Positions 15,742-25,231 of a DNA stretch of 37,676 nucleotides are shown piece after piece. The notes below the pieces were generated by a model. It was not told where the DNA came from. It ran no database searches and was given only the letters and a program-made list of their open reading frames with translations. The stretch is from contig JAJTFQ010000023.1 of the NCBI GenBank assembly GCA_021299955.1, forward strand, positions 1 to 37,676. The letters run 5' to 3'. The position numbers were made by a program, and so were the translations under genes. Position 1 is the first letter of the stretch. Each line of letters begins with the position of its first letter. The stretch comes from Chitinophagaceae bacterium (GTDB lineage: Bacteria; Bacteroidota; Bacteroidia; Chitinophagales; Chitinophagaceae).

Positions 15742-17409
15742 ATGACCAACTTTCGTCAGTTCTCGGTGCCGTATGCCGCAGAAGCTCCCTACAACAGGCG
15801 TGTCGCCTACTTTTCCATGGAATTCGCCGTGCACCAGCCGCTGAAGATCTATAGCGGAGGCCTCGGTTTTCTTTCCGGATCACATCTCCGCAGTGCCTTC
15901 GAGCTGCGCCAGCATCTGATAGGCATCGGGATCCTTTGGAAATACGGATACTACGATCAGGCCCGCAACCAGGACCAGACCCTTCAGGTGCAGTGGAATG
16001 AAAAGGTGTACAATTTTCTTAAGGATACGGGCATTCGTTACCAGATCATCATCCATGACGCGCCAGTATGGGTGAAAGTGTACTACCTGGCTCCGGAGAC
16101 CTTCCAGAGTGCGCCGCTGTTCCTGCTCAGTACGGATGTGCCCGAGAACGATTACGTTTCTCAGACCATTACCCACAGGCTCTACGATGCGAATGTCGCG
16201 ACCAAGGTGGCACAGTTCATTCTCCTCGGCATTGGCGGCGCTAAGCTGCTCGATGAGATCGGCTTCACCCCCGATGTCTATCATCTGAATGAGGCGCATG
16301 GCGTTTCCGCCGTGTTCCATCTCTATCAGAAATTCGGCCGCAACATCGAAGAGGTCCGTAAACGGCTCGTTTTTACGACGCATACCCCTGAAGAGGCCGG
16401 TAACGAGAAGCACGACATCCACCTCTGCAATAAGATGTCCTATTTTAACGGGATCCAACTGGATGAAGTTCGCCGCATCACAGGCATCCACGACGATCTG
16501 TTCAACCACTCGCTGGTAGCTCTCCGATTCGCCAGAAAAGCCAATGGCGTTTCAGAACTGCATGGTCATGTAAGCCGGAAAATGTGGGGCGGTATCGATG
16601 GCGTCTGTCCGATCATCCATATCACCAACGCACAGAACTGGCGCTATTGGGCCGATAAGCAGTTGTACTATGCGATGGATGAACAGAATGAAGAGCGTTT
16701 CCAGGACAGGAAATGGTATTTGAAGAAACGCGCATTCGACATCGTGGCAGATCAAACCGGTAAGTTGCTGGATCCAAAAGTATTTACCATAGTCTGGGCG
16801 AGGCGTTTCGCCGGGTACAAGCGGGCCGACATGCTCACCCGCGATAAGGCCCGTTTCGAGGCCCTGCTGTCCAATAAAAAACATCCTGTGCAGATCATCT
16901 GGGCAGGGAAGCCCTACCCGGTAGATTACCCGGCCATCAGCGACTTCAACCACCTCGTACATCTCAGCAAACACCATCGCAATATGGCCGTGTGCGCAGG
17001 TTACGAACTCGCACTCAGCAAACGACTTAAGCAGGCGGCCGACGTCTGGCTGAACAATCCCAGGGTGCCTCGTGAAGCCTCTGGCACCAGCGGCATGACC
17101 GCGGCCATGAACGGTGCCGTAAACTTCTCCACCAATGACGGATGGATCGTAGAATTCATCGATCACGGGAATAATGGCTTTGTGGTGCCTCCGGCTGATT
17201 ATGAACACATGAACGTGCATGAACAGGATGAATACGACCTCAACGCCATGTACGATATCCTGGAACAACAGATCCTGCCGGCCTACTACGAAACGCCCGA
17301 CACCTGGCGTCAGATCGTTCAGAACGGTATGCGGGATGTCCGTTTCCGATTCGAATCCAACAGGATGGCGCACGAATATTATGAGTTGATGTATAACGCA
17401 GCCTACTGA
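15742..17409 (+). CDS. Alpha-glucan phosphorylase-family protein (GT35-like), PLP-Lys position substituted by Thr
   Basis: MTNFRQFSVPYAAEAPYNRRVAYFSMEFAVHQPLKIYSGGLGFLSGSHLRSA...VYHLNEAHG...FTTHTPEEAG...WARRFAGYKRADML...AADVWLNNPRVPREASGTSGMTAAMNGAVNFSTNDGWIVEF. Start at ATG 15742 preferred over 15721. Confidence 0.88.
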   Translation: MTNFRQFSVPYAAEAPYNRRVAYFSMEFAVHQPLKIYSGGLGFLSGSHLRSAFELRQHLIGIGILWKYGYYDQARNQDQTLQVQWNEKVYNFLKDTGIRYQIIIHDAPVWVKVYYLAPETFQSAPLFLLSTDVPENDYVSQTITHRLYDANVATKVAQFILLGIGGAKLLDEIGFTPDVYHLNEAHGVSAVFHLYQKFGRNIEEVRKRLVFTTHTPEEAGNEKHDIHLCNKMSYFNGIQLDEVRRITGIHDDLFNHSLVALRFARKANGVSELHGHVSRKMWGGIDGVCPIIHITNAQNWRYWADKQLYYAMDEQNEERFQDRKWYLKKRAFDIVADQTGKLLDPKVFTIVWARRFAGYKRADMLTRDKARFEALLSNKKHPVQIIWAGKPYPVDYPAISDFNHLVHLSKHHRNMAVCAGYELALSKRLKQAADVWLNNPRVPREASGTSGMTAAMNGAVNFSTNDGWIVEFIDHGNNGFVVPPADYEHMNVHEQDEYDLNAMYDILEQQILPAYYETPDTWRQIVQNGMRDVRFRFESNRMAHEYYELMYNAAY

Positions 17410-17431
17410 TACGGTTACGACAGTCTGTATG

Positions 17432-17470
17432 AAAAAAAGTGGCGACCCCGAAAGAGGTCGCCACTTTTTT
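17432..17470. terminator. Bidirectional intrinsic terminator
   Basis: AAAAAAAGTGGCGACC-CCGAAAGA-GGTCGCCACTTTTTT between convergent genes. Confidence 0.9.
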
Positions 17471-17487
17471 ATGGATTCAAACGATCA

Positions 17488-18192
17488 TCAATCCTTCAGA
17501 AACACCCATTTTTCCCATGCTGCGGCATCCTTAACGCCCTGAAATCGCTTATGCTCCACGCCGTTATGATATAGTATAAAGGTCGGTAGCGCAGATACAC
17601 CTAGTGATTTCATCAGCGTTGTTTCAACACCGCCGTCCATCTTCACCAGTTTCACCACCGCATCAGATTTGTCTTTCATGAAAGCCGTCAGCACCGGCTC
17701 CATCTTTCGACAGGGGGGGCACCAGTCGGCACCAAAATCCACGATCACCGTAGGCGCCGATTTCGTGAGTCTGTCATATTCCGAACGCATAGTCTCAGGT
17801 TTCCCGGAGGCACCTTCCAACGGTTTTCCCGCCCGATTCCAGGCCGAAATGCCGCCAGACATATTGGTCACCTGAAATCCTTTCGATCTCAGATAATCGG
17901 CTGCGGCCGAACTCCTGCCTCCGCTCAGACAATACACGAATACCTGACGCTTTGGATCGAGATGGGATGTCCTGTCCATGAACTGACTACGATCCGTCCA
18001 GTCGGCCTGAAGGGCGCCTGTAAGATGCCCGGAACCGAATTCTCCCGCCGTTCTGACATCCAGCAGCTGGATGTTCTTGTCCGCCAATGCCTTTTCAAAG
18101 GCATTTACATCCAATTCTCCACCAGTCTGCGCCACATTGTTGCAGGAGGCCATGATAAAAACCAACAGGGGAAACAACATTCTTCTGCTCAT
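17488..18192 (-). CDS. Lipoprotein with rhodanese domain fused to thioredoxin domain
   Basis: 234 aa; lipobox IMASC; rhodanese LLDVRTAGEFGSGHLTGA...VYCLSGGRSSAAADYLRSKGF...SGGISAWNRAG; thioredoxin VDFGADWCPPCRKMEPVL. Confidence 0.92.
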   Translation of the reverse strand: MSRRMLFPLLVFIMASCNNVAQTGGELDVNAFEKALADKNIQLLDVRTAGEFGSGHLTGALQADWTDRSQFMDRTSHLDPKRQVFVYCLSGGRSSAAADYLRSKGFQVTNMSGGISAWNRAGKPLEGASGKPETMRSEYDRLTKSAPTVIVDFGADWCPPCRKMEPVLTAFMKDKSDAVVKLVKMDGGVETTLMKSLGVSALPTFILYHNGVEHKRFQGVKDAAAWEKWVFLKD

Positions 18193-18295
18193 GATCTGAT
18201 GTTTTCAGCTGCTAAATTAACCATTCCGCGACGTATGCTTCGTCGGATTTTCCGATAAGAAAGTACCACCGGGGATGATGCAAGAAATCACGGTC

Positions 18296-20839
18296 TCAGC
18301 GCAAGCTGGCATTCGCTTGTCTTCGTTTCATCCATTTGTATCCTTCAAACCAGACCACGCCGGCCATTCCTATGGTCATGGAGATTCCGGCCATGAGCCA
18401 CCCAGACCAGCCGAATCCGAAGAAATCTGAGAAGGCAGGGATGCTGATAAGCATCACCATCATGGCAATGGTCAAGGCCAGAATGCCCCGCATCAGCTTG
18501 TTTCTGTAGCGCAATGTTTCGATCATCGACAACAGGAAGGAACGGTTTACCAGGGTGAGGAATATGTTGGATGTTACGAGGCAGAGGAAGACCAGCGTCC
18601 TGGTTTGGGCCTCGTCGAAACCCTGTTTTACAGCGATCTGATACGTCACGAGCGTCCCGGCCGTGATGGCCAGTCCCTGCCAGAGGCTGACCGACAGCTC
18701 CCGCCATGAGAGGAAACTGTCCGTCATCTTCCGGGGGGGCATCTGCATGCTCAGGCGTTCCAGTGGCTCGTTTTCGTAGATGATGGAGCAGGTTGGTCCC
18801 ATGATCAGTTCCAGGAAGATGACATGCACGGGACTGAAGATATTCGGGTAGGCCCATCCAAGCACCAACGGCAGGAATACCGTCAGGATGATCGGGATAT
18901 GGATGGATATGATGTATTGTATCGCTTTTTTCAGATTCGAATAGATGCGTCTTCCCATGGCCACGGCGTCCACCATCCGTCCCAGGTCGTCATCCGTTAT
19001 GATGAGACTCGCCGTGCTTTTCGCCAGTTCTGAGCCGCGTTGTCCCATCGCGATGCCGATATGCGCAGCCTTCAGCGCCGGAGCATCGTTCACCCCGTCA
19101 CCTGTCATTGCCACGATCTCACCGCGACTTTTCAAAGCTTCGATGATACGGAGCTTGGCTTCCGGAAACATCCGGGTGAAAAGTCCATGGGTCGATACAT
19201 GTTCCTCCAGTGTATGGTCGTCCATCTCCAGCAAGCGGTCGCCGTTCACGCCGGCACCATCGCCCGGAAAACCTGCCTGGCGTGCGATCGCACGGGTTGT
19301 CTGCGGACTGTCGCCCGTGATCACCTTCAAATGGATGCCGGCCGCTGTAAATGCCTGAAAAACATCTCTTATTCCTTTTTTCGGAGGATCGAAAAATGCC
19401 AGTAGCCCGAGAAAATCCATGGGGATCTCCCGCTGATTTTTAGGGTATGCGTTACCGGTAGTTTGTAACAATGCTTCTTTGCCTTTGCCCACGGCTATGA
19501 TGCGAAACCCTTCCTGTGCCAATGCGTCTGCCATGTTCAATACCGTCGATCTGTAGGTGTCTGACAGTTCGCAGCAACTTAGTAATGCCTCAGGAGCACC
19601 TTTTGCAGCGATGATTCGTTCCCCATCATCGGAGGAGAATACATGCGTCATCATCGGCGGCTTGCCCTCCAGCGGATACTCATGGATCATTCTGAAAGAC
19701 AGCCGTTCGTCCTTCGGTGTATGGCCGGCATACACTTCATGGATCTCCTTTTCCATCGGATCAAAGGGCAGCGACTCGCTGGCGAACATGGCCGTCCTGA
19801 TCAATTCCTGAAATCCTCCTTTCTTGCCGAAAGCATCCCTGCCGGTGATCTCTTCATCTCCACCGATCAATACCCGATCCAGGGACATGCGGTTTTCTGT
19901 GATCGTTCCCGTCTTATCCACACAGATGACCGTCGCCGCCCCCAGGGTTTCCACCGTCCGCGTATTCTTGGCGATGATGCCGATCTTCATCAGCCGAAAT
20001 GCCCCCAGTGCCATGAAGGTGCTGAAGGCCACTGGGATCTCTTCCGGCAGGATCGACATGGCCAGGGTCAGTCCCTTCAGCAGGCTGTTGGCCAGCCGCT
20101 GCGGGTCCCCGGCAGATTGCAGGTAATTTATCAACCACACCAATGCAAATACGATCATTCCGAGTGCGGCCATGCGCTTCACAAACCGGTCGATCTGAAC
20201 CTGCAGGGGTGTTTTTTCGTCTTCGATCCTTAACAACGAACCGCTAATGCGGCCCAATTTCGTATCGTTGCCAATGGCCACCGCTTCAAGTACGGCCTGT
20301 CCACTCACCACCTGGGTACCCTGCCAGGCAAAAGGAGACTCATCACCGGCCGTGCGGAATACACTGAAGGATTCCCCCGTAAGCATCGATTCATTCAATG
20401 AAAAATCTGCGGATTGGATAATGCGGCCGTCTGCCGGCACCAGATGTCCTTCTTCCGCTACGATCAGATCCCCGATGACGATGTCCTCCGCGTCGATCTC
20501 GCGAACTTCGCCATTACGGATGACTTTTGCCCGGGGGGCGGTCAATTGTTGAAGGGCCTGCATGGCCACTCTGCTGCGATGATCCTGGAAAAAGGAGATG
20601 GCCGATACGATCAGGATCGCCACCGTCATGAAAATGGCCTCCGGCGTCTCCCGAAGGATGAAATAGATGGCTGCTGCCGACAAAAGCAGTAAGAACATGG
20701 GTTCGGTTACAATTCCGCGGATGCTTTCCCATACCGGATTGCGAACGTGCCAGGTCGTTCGGTTGCTGCCGTGATCCCGGCGGGATCGTAAAACCTGTTC
20801 TTCGTTCAGACCGCTCAGTCCAAATGGATTGGATGCCAT
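18296..20839 (-). CDS. Cation-translocating P-type ATPase
   Basis: 847 aa; LTGES, CVDKTGTITENRM, KGAPEALL, TGDSPQT, MTGDGVNDAPALKAAHIGIAMG motifs. Confidence 0.95.
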   Translation of the reverse strand: MASNPFGLSGLNEEQVLRSRRDHGSNRTTWHVRNPVWESIRGIVTEPMFLLLLSAAAIYFILRETPEAIFMTVAILIVSAISFFQDHRSRVAMQALQQLTAPRAKVIRNGEVREIDAEDIVIGDLIVAEEGHLVPADGRIIQSADFSLNESMLTGESFSVFRTAGDESPFAWQGTQVVSGQAVLEAVAIGNDTKLGRISGSLLRIEDEKTPLQVQIDRFVKRMAALGMIVFALVWLINYLQSAGDPQRLANSLLKGLTLAMSILPEEIPVAFSTFMALGAFRLMKIGIIAKNTRTVETLGAATVICVDKTGTITENRMSLDRVLIGGDEEITGRDAFGKKGGFQELIRTAMFASESLPFDPMEKEIHEVYAGHTPKDERLSFRMIHEYPLEGKPPMMTHVFSSDDGERIIAAKGAPEALLSCCELSDTYRSTVLNMADALAQEGFRIIAVGKGKEALLQTTGNAYPKNQREIPMDFLGLLAFFDPPKKGIRDVFQAFTAAGIHLKVITGDSPQTTRAIARQAGFPGDGAGVNGDRLLEMDDHTLEEHVSTHGLFTRMFPEAKLRIIEALKSRGEIVAMTGDGVNDAPALKAAHIGIAMGQRGSELAKSTASLIITDDDLGRMVDAVAMGRRIYSNLKKAIQYIISIHIPIILTVFLPLVLGWAYPNIFSPVHVIFLELIMGPTCSIIYENEPLERLSMQMPPRKMTDSFLSWRELSVSLWQGLAITAGTLVTYQIAVKQGFDEAQTRTLVFLCLVTSNIFLTLVNRSFLLSMIETLRYRNKLMRGILALTIAMMVMLISIPAFSDFFGFGWSGWLMAGISMTIGMAGVVWFEGYKWMKRRQANASLR

Positions 20840-20960
20840 TCCATAAAGTTAATCTGCCACTGGCGGATGCTGAAATCCCTTTTTCATGAGCTGAGTTATC
20901 TCCTTCTTCCGCCGATCCCGATTGATTTCCCGAACTTCGCGCTTCAATTTTACATCAAAC

Positions 20961-21890
20961 ATGGGGCTGCGCATCATTTTCATGGGTACTCCGGAATTCG
21001 CAGTGGCATCGCTGGAGGCCATCCTCTCGGCAGGCTTCAAGGTCGTGGCCGTTGTCACAGCGCCCGACCGCCCGGGTGGAAGAGGCATGAAACCCATGGA
21101 AAGCGCAGTGAAGAAATGCGCCAATAGTCACGGACTGCTAGTGCTACAACCTGAGAAACTCAAAGACACGGCATTTCTGTCGGAACTCAGCTCATTTCAG
21201 GCCGATCTTCAGGTGGTCGTTGCCTTCCGAATGCTTCCGGAATTGGTCTGGAACATGCCGCCCAGGGGCACCATCAACCTGCATGGCTCCCTGCTGCCGC
21301 AATACCGCGGAGCCGCCCCCATCAACCGCGCCATCATGGACGGTGCTACAGAAACCGGAGTAACGACCTTCCGACTCAAGCATGAAATCGATACCGGAGA
21401 TATCCTCATGCGCCAGACGATGCATATCGGTCAAGATGAAACAGCCGGAGAATTGCACGACCGGATGAAAATGATCGGTGCTGAACTGCTGGTGGAGACC
21501 CTACGAGCCATCGAATCCGAAGGAGAAGTGGAAACGCCACAGGATCAGATCCCCATTGGTGATCTCCGAAAAGCCCCCAAGATCTTTACCGAAGATTGCG
21601 CGATCGACTGGACCCATGGCGCAAAACAGATCCATGATCAGATCCGGGGATTGTCTCCGGTACCGGGTGCCTTCACGCGTTTTGAAGGCAAAATGTTCAA
21701 GATATTCCGTTCTTCATACGAATTGATTCAACATGGTCAGCCCGCTGGCAGTGTTGAGACCAGCGGTAACGCATACCTTAAATTCGCAACCTCCGACGGA
21801 TGGGTGTGTGCACACGAAATCCAGCTCGAAGGCAAGAAACGCATGCCTGTTACGGATTTTCTTCGCGGATACAAGCCTTTGGCACGCTAA
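20961..21890 (+). CDS. fmt: Methionyl-tRNA formyltransferase
   Basis: MGLRIIFMGTPEFAVASLEAIL...NLHGSLLPQYRGAAPINRAIMDGATETGVTTF...DTGDIL. Start at ATG 20961 (ORF track 20922). Confidence 0.95.
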   Translation: MGLRIIFMGTPEFAVASLEAILSAGFKVVAVVTAPDRPGGRGMKPMESAVKKCANSHGLLVLQPEKLKDTAFLSELSSFQADLQVVVAFRMLPELVWNMPPRGTINLHGSLLPQYRGAAPINRAIMDGATETGVTTFRLKHEIDTGDILMRQTMHIGQDETAGELHDRMKMIGAELLVETLRAIESEGEVETPQDQIPIGDLRKAPKIFTEDCAIDWTHGAKQIHDQIRGLSPVPGAFTRFEGKMFKIFRSSYELIQHGQPAGSVETSGNAYLKFATSDGWVCAHEIQLEGKKRMPVTDFLRGYKPLAR

Positions 21891-22128
21891 GCACTCATAT
21901 TTATCCGACGATCGCCTCCTTATTCAATTATTGAATATCCGAAAAACGCATGGCAACATTCGGTTCGCTCATGTGTAATTTTAGCGCCTGACCTCCAGGG
22001 CGGGAATTTGGTCCCCCCTCTCTGCTGATGACAGACCCAGACATATTGTTTCGGGATCTCGTTCATCTGGCGGACACCCTTGACCAGCCTGCCATACCAG
22101 TTTGTATCCATAACCAAAACCCCATAGA

Positions 22129-25100
22129 ATGAGAATCATCATTCCGCTTCTACTGGCGTTCTCCTGTCTGATGCCGGGAGCATTCGCCCAAAACAGATCC
22201 GTCACGGGAAAAGTGACGGATGCGGCCAATGGCCAGCCTTTATCAGGTGTTTCGATCACCATCAAGGGATCGAAGACCGGAACCACCACTGATGCCGAGG
22301 GTTCTTTCCGGCTGCAGCTCCCGTCGGGTGGGCGCTCACTGGTTGCGTCATTCCTCGGGTATGGTACCAAGGATGTAGTCATTGGCTCCGCTTCCGCCCT
22401 GGTGATAACCCTAGCCCGTCAGGAAAGTGACCTCGACGAAGTGGTTGTCGTGGCATACGGCACCGTAAAAAAAGGAGAGTACACCGGCTCTTCGGCTCAG
22501 GTATCCGCCAAGGACATCCAGAACCGTCCGATCACAAACGTCACCAATGCACTGGTGGGTTCCGCCCCCGGTATCCAGACGACGTCTTCCAGTGGTCAGC
22601 CAGGCTCAGGCCCTGCCATCCGGTTGCGAGGATTCGGTTCCATCACAGCTTCCAGCGCTCCACTGATCGTAGTTGATGGCTCTCCATATGCCGGCGGACT
22701 TGCTAACATCAACCCCGAAGATGTGGAATCCATCTCCACCCTGAAGGATGCATCTGCCGCTGCGCTGTACGGCAGCCGGGGTGGCAACGGGGTAATCATG
22801 GTGACCACCAAGAAGGGCCGGAAGAATCGCAACACGCTGCAGTTCAAGGTGACCCAGGGTTCCACCTCCCGTGCGGTTCCTGAGTACGACCAGGTCAATG
22901 CCTACGAATACTACCCGTTGATGTGGGAATCCTTCCGCAATGTGCTTCAATTCACCAATAATATCCCGAAGGCTGACGCCAGCGGATTAGCCTCCGGTAC
23001 CTATCCCCGTTTCACCAGCGGCGCGAATACCGGACGTCAGATCTATGGAACCGGCGCCTATGATGATATTTTTCGCCTGCTGGGTGGCTACAATCCATAC
23101 CGTGGCGTGGCTCCCAATCAGATCGTACTGCCGGATGGCACCCTGAATCCCTCGGCTTCTTCGCTGATCTATACGGCGGATGACCTCGATTGGTTCAAGG
23201 CATTCTATCGCAATGGCAGTCGAGCAGATTATACCCTTACTTACAGCGGTGGCAACGACAAGTCCGACTATTACGGGTCTTTCGGATACACCAACGAAAA
23301 GGGCTTCGTCACCCGTTCCGAGCTCGGACGATTCACAGGCCGCATGAACATCAATACGCAACCCACCAAATGGTTCCGTACCGGTACCAACCTCTCTGCC
23401 AGCGTAGTGAAAAGCAAGTTTCCTGCTGAAGGTGGTATCGTAAACCCCTTCTCCTTTGCGCGCGGTATGGGACCCATCTATCCGGTACATGCCATCAACC
23501 CGGCCACGGGAGAGCGTGTCAAGGATGCCCTGGGTAATACCTACGATTATGGCAACATCCCGGCCATCGGATTCCGTCCGGTGAACCAGGGACGTCATGC
23601 CATCTATGAGAACATGCTCAACCTGGCTCAGTGGAACCGCAACATCCTGAGCACCCGTTCCTATGCAGACATCATCTTCACCAAGGACCTGAAGTTCACC
23701 ACGAACATCCAGTATGATGTGCAGGACTATCAGGAGGAAGGATTTGAGAACCGTTTCATCGGCGATGGTGCGCCTTCCGGACGTGCCAGCCGCGATATCT
23801 CCAAGACACAATCCTACACCTTCAACCAGTTGTTGAGCTATAATAAAAAGTTCAATCGCCATAATGTCGGTGCCCTGGCAGGACATGAGAATTATTGGCT
23901 GCAGGTCAATGGTTTCTCCGGTTTTAAGGTGGATCAACTGTTCAATGACGGGAATACCGAATTCCCCAACTTTGCCACCATCTCTTCACTCTCGTCCCAA
24001 ACAGATTTTCATACCATCGAGAGCTATCTTTCAAAGTTGAACTACGACTACGACGGGAAGTACTTCGTCACCGGAGCTCTCCGCCGTGATGGTAACTCTC
24101 GTTTCTATAAGGACGTACGTTGGGCCGACTTTTGGTCTGTCGGTGCCGCATGGCGTCTTGATCGCGAAGCTTTCTTTAAGGTCTCATGGGTAGATGAACT
24201 GAAGCTCCGAGGATCATACGGCAGCACAGGTATTGAAGCTGGTATCGGATACTATCCATATCAGGGTCTGTATGCACTTGGTTTCAATAACAATACCGCA
24301 GGTGGTGTGCTGCAGTCAGCGCTCCCAAACTATGCGCTGACCTGGGAAGCTTCCAACAGCCTTGACCTGGGTGTCGATTTCTCCTTGTTCAAGAACCGAC
24401 TATCAGGTACCATCGAAGTATTCGATCGCCAGTCCAAGGATCTGATCTTCAACGTGCCTCAGCCGCTGTCCAACGGCGGTACCACCGGAGGTGGTTTTTC
24501 CGTGGCCCAGAACATCGGAAACATGTACAACAGGGGTATCGAATTGCAAATCACCGGAGAAATTGTCAGAAGCAAGGACTTCTCCTGGTCCACTACCCTG
24601 AACGCTACACATTTCCAGAACCAGGTCACCAAGATGCCGGCGCTGGTACCTGAGATCATCAGCTTCCCTCATCAATTGAAGGAAGGGCGCTCCCGTTATG
24701 ATTACTTCATGCGCGATTTCTATGGTGTTGATCCTACGGATGGTGCGGCCCTGTACCGCAACGTGCTGACCTACAACCCAACCAACTCTCGTATTTTCGA
24801 CAATTATCAGATCGGAGGTTATGCATTTGACAATGGTTATGCGGGCCTGATGAATGCCGGAAGCCAGTATGGGGGTTCCCTGCATAAAGACCAGCTGCTT
24901 CGCTGGAGGAATCCGGGCGACATCACCAATGTACCCCGTATGCAAAATGATCAGGGCACAAACTTCGCCGGTTCTTCCAGCCGGTTCCTGATCAGTGCAA
25001 ACCACAGTTGGCTGAACAACGTGAACCTGTCATACGACCTGCCAAAGTCGGTACTGGATAAGATCGGTTCCTCCGCCGCCCGCGTGTTCGTCAGCGGTGA

Positions 25101-25221
25101 GGGCCTGTGGCTGTTCGCCCAGCGCACGGGCATGCTGGTCAACCAGAGCTACGACGGCCAGAACTCCAACACCTATCCTCCGGCAAGAGTCGTGACTGCC
25201 GGTCTCAGTGTAAACTTCTAA
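22129..25221 (+). CDS. SusC/RagA-type TonB-linked outer-membrane protein
   Basis: 1030 aa; signal peptide, carboxypeptidase-D-regulatory-like domain VTGKVTDAANGQPLSGVSITIKG, DEVVVVAYGTVKK, plug LRGFGS...YGSRGGNGVIMVTTKKG, C-terminal VTAGLSVNF. Confidence 0.96.
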   Translation: MRIIIPLLLAFSCLMPGAFAQNRSVTGKVTDAANGQPLSGVSITIKGSKTGTTTDAEGSFRLQLPSGGRSLVASFLGYGTKDVVIGSASALVITLARQESDLDEVVVVAYGTVKKGEYTGSSAQVSAKDIQNRPITNVTNALVGSAPGIQTTSSSGQPGSGPAIRLRGFGSITASSAPLIVVDGSPYAGGLANINPEDVESISTLKDASAAALYGSRGGNGVIMVTTKKGRKNRNTLQFKVTQGSTSRAVPEYDQVNAYEYYPLMWESFRNVLQFTNNIPKADASGLASGTYPRFTSGANTGRQIYGTGAYDDIFRLLGGYNPYRGVAPNQIVLPDGTLNPSASSLIYTADDLDWFKAFYRNGSRADYTLTYSGGNDKSDYYGSFGYTNEKGFVTRSELGRFTGRMNINTQPTKWFRTGTNLSASVVKSKFPAEGGIVNPFSFARGMGPIYPVHAINPATGERVKDALGNTYDYGNIPAIGFRPVNQGRHAIYENMLNLAQWNRNILSTRSYADIIFTKDLKFTTNIQYDVQDYQEEGFENRFIGDGAPSGRASRDISKTQSYTFNQLLSYNKKFNRHNVGALAGHENYWLQVNGFSGFKVDQLFNDGNTEFPNFATISSLSSQTDFHTIESYLSKLNYDYDGKYFVTGALRRDGNSRFYKDVRWADFWSVGAAWRLDREAFFKVSWVDELKLRGSYGSTGIEAGIGYYPYQGLYALGFNNNTAGGVLQSALPNYALTWEASNSLDLGVDFSLFKNRLSGTIEVFDRQSKDLIFNVPQPLSNGGTTGGGFSVAQNIGNMYNRGIELQITGEIVRSKDFSWSTTLNATHFQNQVTKMPALVPEIISFPHQLKEGRSRYDYFMRDFYGVDPTDGAALYRNVLTYNPTNSRIFDNYQIGGYAFDNGYAGLMNAGSQYGGSLHKDQLLRWRNPGDITNVPRMQNDQGTNFAGSSSRFLISANHSWLNNVNLSYDLPKSVLDKIGSSAARVFVSGEGLWLFAQRTGMLVNQSYDGQNSNTYPPARVVTAGLSVNF

Positions 25222-25231
25222 TCTACCAGAT

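Noticed and set aside
16552-17373. 273-aa minus ORF antisense to the phosphorylase-like gene
   Set aside because: Shadow ORF; the sense frame has clear GT35-family motifs.
22987-23937. 316-aa minus ORF antisense to susC
   Set aside because: Sense strand is clearly SusC; antisense translation shows no domain.
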